A DNA stretch of 21,155 nucleotides from Smittium mucronatum (taxonomy: Eukaryota; Kickxellomycota; Harpellomycetes; Harpellales; Legeriomycetaceae). Within the stretch, counting starts at the first letter, position 1; the number at the start of each line of letters is the position of its first letter. The notes beneath the pieces are model-generated. The model was not told the origin of the DNA. It saw only the letters and a program-made list of their open reading frames with translations, and ran no database searches. A program made the translations under genes and the position numbers. Below, one piece after another: positions 1 through 11,570 of the stretch. The DNA lies in NCBI GenBank assembly GCA_001953115.1, contig LSSL01002606.1, forward strand, positions 1 to 21,155, given 5' to 3'.

Positions 1-786
1 TTGGAAATTTTAGAACCTGTTTTGAGCTATCCTACTGCCAAATATTTAAAAATTTTATCGTCTCAAAAAAGGGCTGTCTAAAATATTTTTCAATTAATAA
101 AAAATTCTGTGTTCGGGTACATTTTTTGATTTACTATCATATTTTTACATCTAGACGTTTTTTTTATTATATTCATGATCATTAATATATATTTTTGGTA
201 TGAGGGGGGGTGGGGAGTATTTTTTCATAAAAAATTTATATTTAGGCTCTTATAATAAATTCAGCTGCTTTAGAAAACTTTTTTCATTGGGAATGTGCTT
301 TATTTATGACTTATTTGAACCTCAGAATCAGAGTTATGAAAAAAATCAAGAAGAGACTGTTTTTTGGATGATATTTTAAAAAAAAAATTCTGTGATAATT
401 AGGCAATAGCTCTATAAATGAGCTTTTTTTTATTTATTAATACCATTTAATATATCAATTGTTAACCATGTTTTTCTAAAATAAAATTATACGGTAAATA
501 TATCTTTTCTTATTTTAAATTTAAATATAATTTATAATTTTTTCAAATTTAATTTTGATAATATTCTAAATCAGAGGATTCAAAAATCGAATATTTTTTA
601 TCATTTTTATCGAAAAAATTCTATTGTTTTTATAAAAAAAATTCATTTCCTTTTTTTAAAATAAATAACGCATTTCATCCTAAAAATTCAAAAAAATCAA
701 TCAATAATAAATAATAGAATATTGTACAAAATAAATATTCTAGTAATAAAACTGTATCTTGTTTTATTTTTTAATTACACTCATTA
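1..786. other. AT-rich sequence, no firm gene
   Basis: No recognisable gene. Two short open stretches on the + strand read slightly like protein. One is a 26-codon frame open to the left edge, ending in TAA at 79-81. The other is a 59-codon ATG frame at 200-379 that starts in a G-run (GGGGGGGTGGGG at 204-215). Both lengths are within chance for DNA this AT-rich, so neither is called as a gene. If the window begins just inside a gene, 1-81 could be its last codons. The remainder is A/T runs. Confidence 0.4.
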
Positions 787-887
787 TTATAAATCCCTTA
801 ATATCAAATATAATATAATATTTTATAATTAATATTAATATCAATATAAAAAATATTATTTTATATTTGATTTTAAGGGATTTATAA
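787..887. repeat. 101-bp palindrome, MITE-like foldback
   Basis: The two ends are inverted copies: the left arm starts TTATAAATCCCTTAATATC and the right arm ends GATTTTAAGGGATTTATAA. The arms are about 27 bp, with one indel-like difference, around an AT-only centre. A TA dinucleotide at each edge would fit a mariner/Stowaway-type miniature element, but this is inference because TA is everywhere here. As a single-stranded or RNA form it would fold into a long hairpin. No coding potential. Confidence 0.65.
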
Positions 888-1138
888 TTCTGATAATAAA
901 AATTTATGTTAAAATTTATACCAAATAAATTGGATTCGATCAATTTTAAATAAAAATTAATACAAATATATGTTAAAAAATGTATAAACCATTTGTATAA
1001 AATGAATCTATTAACTTATAAAATGTGTAATAATTTATATAATACAGAAAATATAATTTAATTTCCTAAAAATAGACATCTTTTGAAGATTCCTTTTCAT
1101 TAAAAAAACAATCTTAGTAATTACTTAATATAAAATGA
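888..1138. other. AT-rich spacer
   Basis: No gene, repeat or signal seen between the palindrome and the first large transposon. Confidence 0.4.
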
Positions 1139-1147
1139 TATTTTAAA

Positions 1148-1461
1148 GAGAGAATTGCAAAAATGATCAGGCTTTCGGAAATATTTGCGAAAATAATCGG
1201 ATTTTTGAAATTATTTGCTAAAGTGGTCAAATTATCAAAATATTCCATTTATAAATTAAAAATTAATAATCATTTTTTCAGAATAATAAAATTGGCTCAA
1301 ATAAACATCCAATAATGGTTTTTTTATAGCACTTGCAATCATTAATCAGGGATTTGTCTACTAGGTTAGGCTAATTTAAATTTCAGATATTTTTCACTTT
1401 ATTTTGACACTTTATTGAGGTATCTATGGCAATTTATATTAGTAAAATAAAAGAAAACCCT
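1148..1461 (+). repeat. Left TIR of element 1
   Basis: This is an inverted copy of 3197-3510. Its outer 90 bp consist of three tandem 30-bp units at 1157-1186, 1187-1216 and 1217-1246, each starting GC(A/G/T)AAA(A/G)T. The units have diverged from each other but are kept in both arms. Subterminal repeats of this kind are typical transposase-binding regions in MULEs; that role is inferred. Confidence 0.9.
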
Positions 1462-3196
1462 AAATTAATCACTTATAAGCCAATTTTTTATTTTTAAGAC
1501 GCTATAAGAAATAATAGCCAGTTTTATGGGAATTTCCACTAAATTGGAACATTTTTTTAAGGATAATCCAAGCCATTTTTCTAAATATTGATCTATTTTT
1601 TTTTACTAGATTAAATCAGTTAATTTGTATTTTTTTTTGAGTTTTACGTTCATATTAGTCAAATCAAAGTGATTGTAAATTTATTTAGCTTTTAATCTCT
1701 TTTTTCATAAGTAGCTCTGAGGAATTCATCTTATAAATATTTCGGAATCAAAAATATGTTTATCAAAATATATTTACTTAATTAAAGGTACCATTGAGCA
1801 CTCATCTTTAAAATATAAATGATAAAGCCTCTAAAAATTTTAGAAAATTTGACATATACCAGTTTTTTTCGAACTACTGGCATACATAAGGATATTTACA
1901 ATCAATAATTTTGATAATTGGATAGATATATCTGTAAAACGGGTTAGTAAAATCATAACAGATATTTCTAAATATAAAATTGCAATGAAAAATATAGCTA
2001 AGATATTCATAAATTTGCGAAATTGTAACTATATGTATATTTCATCAATTTTTAAACGACTTAATACTGATCATAACATGTTTAAAAAGCATATTATTAT
2101 TCATATTAGGAATTGAATTTTCATTTACCAAGTAATTTTTTTCCGAAAAAATAATATAATAAAGACTTTTTGATCTCTAAGAATCGAATGGATAAACTTT
2201 TTGGTGTTTATAAGAAAATTGACTCTCATTTTTCACAATACGTATAAAAAATTAATAAAAACCCCGGCTTTTATGTTTTTTTTAATAATCAAGACTATTT
2301 TTAAAAGGATTATAATAAAGCAAGAAAATTCTTCAAATTAATACAATTAAATAAATCTGTGATTTTTTTAAAATTAAAGTAGGGAAATTCTATTAAAATA
2401 TCCAAGGTTAATTCATATCTATAATTAGTTTCAATTAAAAAAAATTGTTATTTCAATAGAAAATATTTGATTTGACTTATTGATATATTTATCTTTTGAA
2501 CCATCGATATTATAACATTATAACCTAATTAAAGTTTAGCTCCAATAATTTTTAATCTAAAATATTTTAGAAGATTTTATTTGGAGCTTTATTATTATTT
2601 ATACAATATCATTGAATAATTATTTCTCTCTTTATGGAATATTATAGCATAGGAGCTTTTAACAAAAAATTTACTCAAAAAAAGTTCCATCTCTATAGAA
2701 TGTTAAAAATTATTTTATACTAGCATATAACTTGTAACACGATAACATAAAAAAATATGTTGAAAAAGCATCAAATATTGATGATAAGATTAATGGAATT
2801 AAGATATAAGTGAGACTTGATCTATTCAAATACCTAAATATTAACGATATGTTATCAAAAAAAAATCAGATGTCTTGATCGTTTATGAAAAAATCCATTA
2901 AATCTTGTAGAGCTCTGGGAAAATGAAATAGGAAATAATTTTGATCCACTAAAAAATATAAGCCAGGAATCAGAAAGATAATTCCTAAAAAGCCAAGCCA
3001 TTATTGGTATATAGGAAGATATAATTTTATTTAATTATATCTTCATCTCCAAATCTTAATTTAGAAAATTTTATTATTTACATGCCCATTTTATGATCAA
3101 ATGATTTTATTATGTATCAGAATATGCTGAAAAAATAAAATTTCTACTATAAATATTTGTTGAAACCTACTAAATTATATATTTGCTGGTATAATG

Positions 3197-3510
3197 AGGG
3201 TTTTCTTTTATTTTACTAATATAAATTGCCATAGATACCTCAATAAAGTGTCAAAATAAAGTGAAAAATATCTGAAATTTAAATTAGCCTAACCTAGTAG
3301 ACAAATCCCTGATTAATGATTGCAAGTGCTATAAAAAAACCATTATTGGATGTTTATTTGAGCCAATTTTATTATTCTGAAAAATTGATTATTAATTTTT
3401 AATTTATAAATGGAATATTTTGATAATTTGATCACTTTAGAAAATAATTTCAAAAATCCGATTATTTTCGCAAATATTTCCGAAAGCCTGATCATTTTTT
3501 CGATTTATCT
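3197..3510 (-). repeat. Right TIR of element 1
   Basis: This is an inverted copy of 1148-1461, with matches running from AGGGTTTTCTTTTATTTTAC at its inner edge to CCTGATCATTTTTTC near the outer edge. The outermost 11 nt match the left end less well (AGATAAATCGA read inward against GAGAGAATTGC), though an alignment with one indel keeps most positions. The right TSD TATTTTAAA follows directly at 3511. Confidence 0.9.
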
Positions 3511-3519
3511 TATTTTAAA

Positions 3520-4358
3520 TAACTATGCTTTTTTCATCTCGCCGTTTTTTTTATAAATTAAAAAATATATATTATCTACTTTAAAGGATATTTTTAAGAA
3601 AAAAAAATCCTTAAATTTTATTTTTTAATTATCAATTTGTCTTTTAAATCACCTTACTCTTGCCAAAAAAAATTTTTTTGACACGAATTAACCCTAAAAA
3701 TTTATTTTAATTTTTATGGAGCACTTGGATATTTATTTTCAAAAAAATATAATTATATTCATCACTTATTTCAAGAGTTTTTTTTCTCTTATATCTTTTT
3801 CACATTTTGGATAATTTTTCAGAAATTTCATATTTCATCTTATCCCTATGATATATTTTGAATAAATCGTTATTATATAAAATTTTAATTTCAGTGTTGC
3901 ACTCTTTAAAATCATTATTTATAAATTTCTATATTGATTTTTCTTAATATATGATTGGGTTATTTCAATTTTAACTCATCTGAAAATTTATTGATAAACT
4001 TATATAATTATCGGCTTTTCTTTTTGTATTTATATTTATTTATATTTGGCCGATTTAATTAGTAATAATGATCATAGGTGTAAAAAAAAATCTCAAAGCT
4101 ATTTTTTCATTAATTTTAATTAATCTAAATTTTGGCTATTCCTAAAAAAAATCCTCGAAAAATAATATGAAATTTATATTATTTATTTTTATAAATTAAA
4201 ATTAAATCTTTGAATTTGAAATAAAAAATCGTGTTAAATAATATTATTTAGAAATTTGTACAATTTTAAATATTTTCAATTTGAAATTCTCTTAAAATCA
4301 TTTTATCGGATATTTAGGGATTTCATTATCAAAAAAGTGTAAATTTATTGTTTATATG
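3520..4358. other. AT-rich spacer, nothing recognised
   Basis: About 840 bp between the two Mutator-like elements. It consists of A/T homopolymer runs without an open frame of note, RNA gene or internal repeat. Confidence 0.4.
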
Positions 4359-4367
4359 TTTATTTTT

Positions 4368-4531
4368 GAGGAAATTGCAAAAATAGTCAAAAAAACGCAT
4401 TTTTCTATATTGCAAATATAAATAATTATTCTTATTATTAAAAAAATCAATATTTAGATAAAAAATATTTTGATTGATTAATATCATCTATTATTACTGA
4501 CTTATTATCAATTTTAGTAAAAATGCACCAT
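4368..4531 (+). repeat. Left TIR of element 2
   Basis: It pairs with 6222-6421 in inverted orientation. The inner part, including GATTGATTAATATCATCTAT and the GCACCAT near 4525-4531, is the best conserved. The end unit GCAAAAATAGTCA... is related to the 30-bp units of element 1. Confidence 0.7.
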
Positions 4532-5102
4532 TTTCCATTATATCGGTCAAAACTTTAAATTATGACCAATTCTACTGCATTTTTATCAATTTTTTCTATA
4601 TTTTTGATATTTTGATGATAGATTTTCAGCTAAAATCACTCACATACATCTTTTTTTATGATTAAAATCCGTATGATAGTAGAGATTTATAGAAATACTA
4701 AGTATTATCCTACATTTTTAGCTTATTTACTTCTTAAACGAATTTTGTTCTAAAAGTACTATGGTTATTATAAAGTGATAAGAAAGAAATTCTAGTTTTC
4801 GAAAGATGATTTTGGAGATTATTTTATCACTTACTTAAATTCTGAGGAAAGTCGCTAGCTGAATAAAAGAAGCCTCCTTTCAAATTATCTTATGATTTTA
4901 TGTTTTTTCTTTAAGAAAAAAAGTGAGATTAAATATGTTTAAAATCTTAAAACTGTTTTTTTTTTTTTCAACTTATAAAATATGTCAGCATTAACCATCA
5001 ATCGTTTAAATTATATATTTAGAGTTAATAAAAGTATGTATGGGGTGTTTGAATATTATTTAATCGTTTTATTTAATCTTTTTTTTTTTACGACTAGTTG
5101 TA

Positions 5103-5336
5103 TTAGTTGTGTTTATAGGGTCTAAAAAACTTAAAAATAGAATTTAAAAAATAAAATAATTCCCAACTAAAAAAAATAATATTTGTTACCGCAAATTTCA
5201 TAGCCGTATTTTGATTCTGAAAATATTGCTCTTGGGTCAAATTCTGAAAAAATACAGTATTAAGTGTGATTATGAGCTGCCGGAGATCCCAAGATGTAAT
5301 TTTAAATCTATAAAAAACAACCATAGTCCAACGCAA
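5103..5336 (-). pseudogene. Possible transposase remnant inside element 2
   Basis: A 77-codon ATG frame on the - strand reads like protein (segments such as SWDLRQLIITLN and FFQNLTQEQYFQNQNTAMKF). About 350 bp upstream on the same strand, a more GC-rich patch near 5690-5805 also reads protein-like between stops. Its position in the interior of a TIR element makes a decayed transposase the natural guess. However, no DDE motif or zinc knuckle is visible, and one open frame of this length is expected by chance in a window this AT-rich. The call is therefore weak. Confidence 0.2.
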
Positions 5337-6221
5337 AACAATCTAGTTATTTTCAGAGTATTGAAATTTAAAATTTTATTTGTATGATTTAAAGTGGCTA
5401 AAACTAAAAATCAGTGCTTATTTAAATTTAAGCAAGATTAAAGAATTGTTCCAGTTTATCACTTAATAACAAAGTAGAATAAAATTTTATTCATAAAAAA
5501 AAAGTTAAATTATATTTTTTAATGGATCTTTATAGAAATTTTTTAAAAAATATATAGGTAAAGATATAAAATCGGCTCAAGTCAAATTTTTAAACATTTG
5601 TAATTGATTCGGTAGTTTTACTTTATATAATGGAATTTTATCGGAAGATATAGTGTCTAAATAATATACAAAAAATATTTCAAAAGAAAAAATTTTATAG
5701 AAAAGAATATCACTCTAACCACACTTATATACTCTCCAGTTTATCAGCTGTGCAGCATCTGAATTGTGCTCAGCCTAACAACCGAGAGACACCTCTCAGA
5801 ATTTTTTAGAGTAGTTTTTATGACTGAATATACAAAAAGTCAAATATTAAGCTCTAATTTCATAAAAAATTAGTTAAGACAATTAGTATTCAGATCAGAG
5901 AATAATTTAAGGTTTATTAAGAATAATATCCTATCAAAATATGTTATTTATTGACTTTGCTTTTCTAAAAACGACTTTAGACGTCTATATCTGCCTGATT
6001 GTAACTCCTGAGTTTTTTGCCAAAAAAATTGTAAAAATGGGTTAAATGACTCATTTCATCCTGTTTTGAGAAGTTTTTCATCTGTATTTTCTGTTTTCTG
6101 AATATCTATTAATTGTTTCCATTATTTTAAAAAAAGAATAGTACGTATTTGTGAGATATTTTAGTGTAATTTGATTCAAAATCTACACAAATCAAGCCTC
6201 TAAAAAATGGCATGATATAGC

Positions 6222-6421
6222 ATGGTGCTCTTTTGTTAAAATCGATATCAAGTCAATAATAATAGATGATTTTAATCAATCAAGATATTTTTTGTGATGT
6301 TAATCTTTTTTTTTAATAGTACGAATATTGTTTCTATTCGCTAAAATGCAAAACACATTGTTTTTTTTCGACTTTTTTTTACAAAGAGAATCAAAACTTT
6401 GAATTTTTTTACTATTTGCTC
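6222..6421 (-). repeat. Right TIR of element 2
   Basis: Inverted and diverged copy of 4368-4531. Read inward from 6421, two GTAAAAAAA-type end units start exactly 30 bp apart, one more unit than in the left arm, so unit number changed after or during the element's spread. Confidence 0.68.
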
Positions 6422-6430
6422 TTTATTTTT

Positions 6431-7240
6431 TCATATTAAATTTATCAAATTTATTATTTGATAAAATAATAAAGTGATGTATGGGAATGGCTAATTTCAA
6501 AAAATTCTAGCCTATATTTCCTAAATTTTTTGTATCCAATACATATAGTATCAAATTATAAAAGGCATTTATATTTAAATAAAACTGTCCTAAATTATCT
6601 TATTTTTTTAAAATTGGTATATGTTGGACCCTTGTTTTTTCTTTAAGCAAAACTCGGGATTTGTCTAAGAATTTTAATTTCTATAATATTTTCTATTAAT
6701 CCAAGTACAAAATTTTATAAAAATAGAGTTAGTATAACTAAAGTATATTATAAACGATTATTTAAAATTTAATTTCGGTGGCAAATTATGAGCTTTTTTA
6801 TATTGATTTTATAGTTGAAAGTAAATCATAAAACAAGAAAATTAAAAAAGGAACAAAAGGGAATTAAGAATTTTTTTTAATCAAAGTAATGTGAAATATA
6901 AAGATATTAATAATATATATAGAATGAAGAGGAAAATCCATCAAATTGAGGATTGATATAAAGTTAGCTTACTTGATAAGTAGTAGCTAAATCTAAAAAA
7001 AAAAAAATTATATTCAAAATGATTTTTATAGGAAAGTACTCATTTGAAAGAAAATGATAGTAAAAAAAGATATTTTTTATATCAAAAATGTTTATGTTGA
7101 AATTTAATAACCAAAAAATATGGGGCTTTAATTATAATGTATTTTTTTGGTGACCCATTTTAAATTTCAGAATATTATTGTGGAAAAAAATTTAAGAAAT
7201 AAAATAAAATAAATTTTCCGTATTCATTTTTTAAAAGCGG
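6431..7240. other. AT-rich spacer, nothing recognised
   Basis: About 810 bp between element 2 and element 3. No supported gene, RNA or repeat. Confidence 0.4.
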
Positions 7241-7248
7241 ATTAATAA

Positions 7249-7318
7249 GGGTTAAATTGTAAAAACCGAATCAAATTTGATTGAAATAAATAAATAAAAT
7301 TAAGTAAATATATATCAA
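7249..7318 (+). repeat. Left TIR of element 3
   Basis: Inverted match to about 8068-8134, with scattered substitutions and one extra G at the outer end. The match fades inward of about 7318. Confidence 0.75.
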
Positions 7319-8067
7319 GTTATGTTAATAAAAATCGAAAGTTTATTTATGTATGAAATTAAGTATAAAAAAATCAATTTTGGTATACACGCGTAAATTT
7401 TCAATCGAATTAGGTAAAAAAATTAAATAAAAATACTCCAATCTGAATCGAAAAATAAATAGTATTGGCCAATTAAAATTTAAAAATATTAAATTACACA
7501 TTGCTCATTTCTCAGGTGAACTGTACCCATGAGATTAGGCGCAATTTGTGCCCAATAAAACTGATAGATTCCATAAAAACCAAAATAAAAATTTTAAATT
7601 TATTAAAAATCAGTAGGTTTTGAGAGTTATTTGATATCATTTTATGAATAGATCGATTTTTTGAGTTAAAAAAACAATGAGAATTTTCGATTTTTATTTC
7701 ATATATGCTCTAAAAAAAAGCTATTTTTCCCACTTCTTTGTATCTATAGAAAAAAATATATATTTAAAAGACATGCAAACTTGTATAAATTTGAATCTTA
7801 AGTACTAGTTATTTCGTTTATTTTATCAATAAAACCCTTTCAAAATTGGTGGTGGTAAAATAACATTTATTCTTTATTCAACGCTATCTATATAAAAATA
7901 ATATTTATAAATTATTGGATAAATTAATTAACTGGGCCAATTAAAATTTTTATAAGACACAAATAGGAGTAGGTTAAAATTTGAATCTAGAAAGGTTTAT
8001 AACATTTTTTTACATAATCTGATTTAATATTTATTATAGTATGACAATATTAATTTTATTTACACGA

Positions 8068-8134
8068 TTTGATTCAAATTTGTTTAATTTGATTTATTTT
8101 CAATCAAATTTGATTCGATTTTTAAAATTTAACC
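8068..8134 (-). repeat. Right TIR of element 3
   Basis: Inverted match to 7249-7318. It ends AAATTTAACC and is followed at once by the duplicated ATTAATAA. Confidence 0.75.
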
Positions 8135-8142
8135 ATTAATAA

Positions 8143-10038
8143 ATAGAATTTGCAGGAAAAAGGTGAATTTAAAAATAAAATAAAATTTAGAAAATTTAAA
8201 AAAAGAAACAAAAAAAATAAATCAAAATTTTCGAAAAACCCATCATATAATCTATCTGTATATAAATATATAAATATAGTTTATTTTTATTAATTTCTCT
8301 AGATTTATTATTTTTTTTTATCTTTTTTAGTAAAATCCGATGAAAATATTTTATATGGTGATCTTATCTAAAAAAAATCCTGACCTTTCTAAAAATGAAA
8401 AAATATTTTTTAAATTAAAGTATAGCACTTTTAATTTCTTTTTATTATAAAAATATTGATAAAACTTGATTAATAAACCATAAAAAAATAGTAAACTTAG
8501 AAAATTACAAATTTTTATAAAATAATTACATTTATTTCGAAATAGTTAAATATAAACGTAGTTTTGGCTTTATCTAATAGATTTTTTTTTTGAAAAATTA
8601 CTATATATGAATATATGGATTATATTAATGGGGTTTTATAGTAATATAAACCATTAAATCTATTCTTTTAATAAAGCTTTTGAAATAGGTATTATTCAGC
8701 TATACCTCCTTTTAAGATTGATTAATAGAAGATAATTCTAATAACAAAATATGACAAAAATTAGAACTAATAAAAATTAAACATTGAAAAATGTTTCAAG
8801 TTTATAGAGATTTTTTTGAAAAAAATTAATAACGGTTTAAATTTTTCTATGGCTTTATTATTAATTTTAAAATGAAAACTTAATTCCCAAATTTCATTTA
8901 ATAAACATTAAAAAAAATGTGTGTTGTTAAATTTTAATCAAAAATATATGAAAAAATGACCTGTATTTATCGAAACACAAATATATATAATCTGAAAAAT
9001 TGAAAAATGGAGATTTGTCATATTTAAACGCTAAAATTTTAATTTCATTGATATTCAAATAATTTCAACTAAGGATAATTGATATTAATTGATAAATACG
9101 ATTGAAAATTTTTCTATGGTAGCTACTTAATAGGAATATTTTTACAATTTTCATTTTTATCCTTATCTAACTTAATTTTCTTGAAATTGAGATTGAAAAG
9201 AAAAATTCAAAAAGTGAACCACACAAACAAATATATTTATATGTATTTTTGTTGTTATGGTTATGGATGTGAAGTTGTAAATTGATATATTCTGCGTTTT
9301 GTTATTTTAATAGTATAAAATAATTCAAAAAATATTATTTTTTAAACTTTCAGAACCTTCAATCGGTGCAATAACGTGTTTATTATGTATATTTGCAATC
9401 ATGTTAAAATTTAATCTTTCATAATATTTAATTTTTATAATTTTTTTACGGATTTCGAATCTTCCAAACTCAAATATCATTTTTCCCTAAATAAAAGTTT
9501 TTGAGACATCAATTTATTTATTTAAAAAAATTATTTGGTACATATTACTGTGCCTTTATTATCTCAGACTATTTTTAAAACAATATAATCTAAACAATCT
9601 TAATTTCAAGAAGATTTTATTTGACATAAATAAAAAAACAAAGGATTAAATTTTCTTCAATTTTTTTTTATGAATCGATAAGATTTATGAAATTCAAATA
9701 ATTAAATTACATTTGATTATCAGTAAAATTACTGGTTTTGAAAATTTTACAAATTTTTATTAGTCAAATTAAATTTTTTTATGAGATTTTTATAAATTAT
9801 TCCTCGGATAGGAGATATAATAAGCTTTTAAATCTTTATTGGATTAAAAACTGAAATTCGCAAGCTGATAAAATTTATTTAAAAAACATCTGAAAATATT
9901 TAATGATATAAATAGTGAAGTACGTGTTTATGAATCATTATCACCTTTTCTTTAGTTAAAATACTCTACCAGTTTAAAACTTTTTCTCTTTTATTTATCA
10001 ATTCTTAATTTTTTAAAAAAAAAAAATTGTCAAATTAA
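8143..10038. other. AT-rich stretch, nothing recognised
   Basis: About 1.9 kb of A/T-dominated sequence with homopolymer runs and no supported gene, RNA gene, terminal repeat or tandem array. Composition changes sharply at its right end, where the GC-richer island starts. Confidence 0.4.
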
Positions 10039-11206
10039 ATGCCTGAAATTACTGGCGCAAGGCTTAACGAACTTTAAAACTTTTTAAAGCAACTTTTCCG
10101 TAAAATGGAACCCCAAATCTTAGATTAATATAATTTTGTTTCCACGAGAGCCCCAGAAAAAAAATATTCATATCTACCCAGAGCTTGTCAAAGCTCTCTC
10201 TTCAAACGAAAAGGACTTCTTCAGCACAACTTTGGAGGAATAATAATTAAAAGAAGCAATATAAGCGTGGCTTAAAATTAGTTACATGTACTATCAGCCA
10301 CTTACAAAGAGGAACTTAGAGTCTACAGTAGTGGGTAATGGATAAAATACCCCACAGGGACTAAATCCGCCTTAGAAAAAGCTACCAGACCAATTGATTA
10401 TTAACTGAATCTTTGTATTTTGGTTAGCACAGGACTCACATTAGATGACACCCCTATTATTTTTGAAAATGCTATGCTGGTTCTATTATCTGGAATTCCT
10501 TCCGCTGTCACTCAATGACGCTTGAACAACCTTAATAAGCATTTGGACCTTTTTGGGGAGCCACAGCAGCTCTTTGAATATGATAAAAAGTCATTTATGT
10601 GTCAGGAAAAACTCGATGAATCTTTAGCTAACAAGAAGCCCGAGGAGAGTTCCAGAATCTGGAAGAATTTTTGGGGACACCATCAGGCAGGCACTCAATG
10701 AATTACCCTCAGAAAATCTGCCATGGCACAGTATTCCGAAGCTGCAACTACGGTTATTTCAAAAAAAACCTCACGCTTCCATCATATTTTTTCTGGAAAG
10801 GACGCATCCGGGGAAGGTAATCCTAATAATAATCTTGTAAGGCTTCCCAGTATGTGGTCGTCTTTTAATCTTCCTATTTACGTGTAAAAAACTCATGGAT
10901 AACAAGTTTATCCGGAGAATCGTCGAGAAAAGATTCCATATCCCGTTTAGGAATAATAAACTAACCACTACGGATTTGGATTAGAACCAAACAAGTCTTT
11001 TTGTAGTGCAGGGAATATTGGATTTCCAAAAGCTGCCTAAGCAACACTGAACTACAAAGCAGCTTAAAATATTCGACGACAAATACGAAACTTTCCAGCG
11101 CACCGAGACTCTTGAGACCGTAACCACTTCGCTGCATAGGCAACTTCGTAATCGGAAGTTTTCTAAAGAGGCCCACCGGGTCCTAAAAAAATATTTAGTG
11201 TCTTAA
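10039..11206 (+). pseudogene. Broken gene of unknown family, island gene 1
   Basis: A reading of about 389 codons begins at the ATG at 10039 and ends at TAA 11204-11206. It runs in frame 1 to about 10868, then moves to frame 2 within 10861-10885, so one indel is implied. Frame 1 carries about eight in-frame stops (the first at 10075) where roughly eighteen would be expected at this composition. The frame 2 part carries two. The inferred protein is soluble-looking with a basic C-terminus (QLRNRKFSKEAHRVLKKYL) and no visible membrane segment, zinc finger or enzyme motif. Same strand and similar decay as the polymerase relic 365 bp downstream suggest a common origin in one element. Function unknown. 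Confidence 0.55.
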
Positions 11207-11570
11207 CTTTCCAAAAACGCCATAAAATAAGAGAAATCCAGGGAAACATGATTTTAAAACCAGTTTTTAGTAATTCCAAAGAAGAAAAGGGGACTCGAAA
11301 CCGTCTTAGGTCTCAGAAAATTTAAATAAAACTTAAGACACGCAAATTCAACATTTCTTCACTTTCATCAATATAATTTCTTGTACCCAGTAATGAGTAG
11401 ATGAAATCACTGTATCTGTATTATGAATTCATTTAAATCCTAATCCACAGTTCTTATATGAATTAAATACACTTTTACTGGAACTGATTAAATTTTCAGC
11501 TCAAGGTACAGTCTTTCTGCCTATCACTCATCTCTCACGCGTTTTCAAATTTGCTATTTTCGATATATTC
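11207..11570. other. Spacer between island genes 1 and 2
   Basis: About 365 bp with composition between that of the island and the background. No clear frame. It is probably the former intergenic region, or the damaged N-terminal part of the next gene. Confidence 0.35.

Larger units (their letters stand above)
1148..3510. mobile_element. Mutator-like transposon with 314-bp TIRs
   Basis: This 2363-bp unit is bounded by 314-bp inverted repeats (1148-1461 and 3197-3510). They differ at only about five positions over the inner 300 bp, so the insertion is fairly young or the arms have been homogenised. It is flanked by a perfect 9-bp direct repeat TATTTTAAA (1139-1147 and 3511-3519). The left end GAGAGAATTGCAAAAATG resembles the Mutator end consensus (GAGATAATTGCC...), and long TIRs with a 9-bp duplication are the Mutator-like (MULE) signature. 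The interior (1462-3196) holds no intact transposase. A stop-interrupted, protein-like + strand reading around 2640-3180 is too weak to identify. The copy is probably non-autonomous. The family call is from ends and TSD only. Confidence 0.82.
4368..6421. mobile_element. Old Mutator-like transposon, diverged TIRs
   Basis: This 2054-bp unit has inverted ends GAGGAAATTGCAAAAATAGT (left) and GAGCAAATAGTAAAAAAATT (right, read inward). It is flanked by a perfect 9-bp direct repeat TTTATTTTT (4359-4367 and 6422-6430), though that repeat has low complexity. The arms (about 4368-4531 and 6222-6421) align clearly in their inner parts, for example around the shared stretch TTGATTGATTAA, but carry many substitutions and indels, so the copy is much older than element 1. 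The right arm has an extra 30-bp end unit. The outer motif GARNRAATTGCAAAAATRRTC is shared with element 1, so both belong to one superfamily. No intact transposase is inside. Confidence 0.72.
7249..8134. mobile_element. 886-bp non-autonomous element, hAT-like
   Basis: The inverted ends of about 65 bp start GGGTTAAATTGTAAAAACCG on the left and GGTTAAATTTTAAAAATCG on the right (read inward). They share the internal palindrome AATCAAATTTGATT. A perfect 8-bp direct repeat ATTAATAA lies immediately outside both ends (7241-7248 and 8135-8142). An 8-bp duplication with G-rich ends followed by AACCGAATC-type sequence resembles plant hAT miniature elements. The AT-rich duplication alone is not decisive, but its exact placement at the TIR edges is good support. 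There is no coding potential, so the element is non-autonomous. A GGCCAATTAAAATTT direct repeat occurs inside (near 7468 and 7935). Confidence 0.72.

Noticed and set aside
5700..5805. GC-richer patch with small hairpins, considered as a tRNA or small RNA
   Set aside because: No tRNA arms, no T-loop sequence and no snRNA signature. It may instead be part of a worn coding region on the - strand of element 2.
10771..11176. Two - strand ATG frames of 65 and 71 codons
   Set aside because: They lie antisense to the + strand reading of island gene 1, which spans a longer region and has fewer stops than expected. They do not join each other in one frame.
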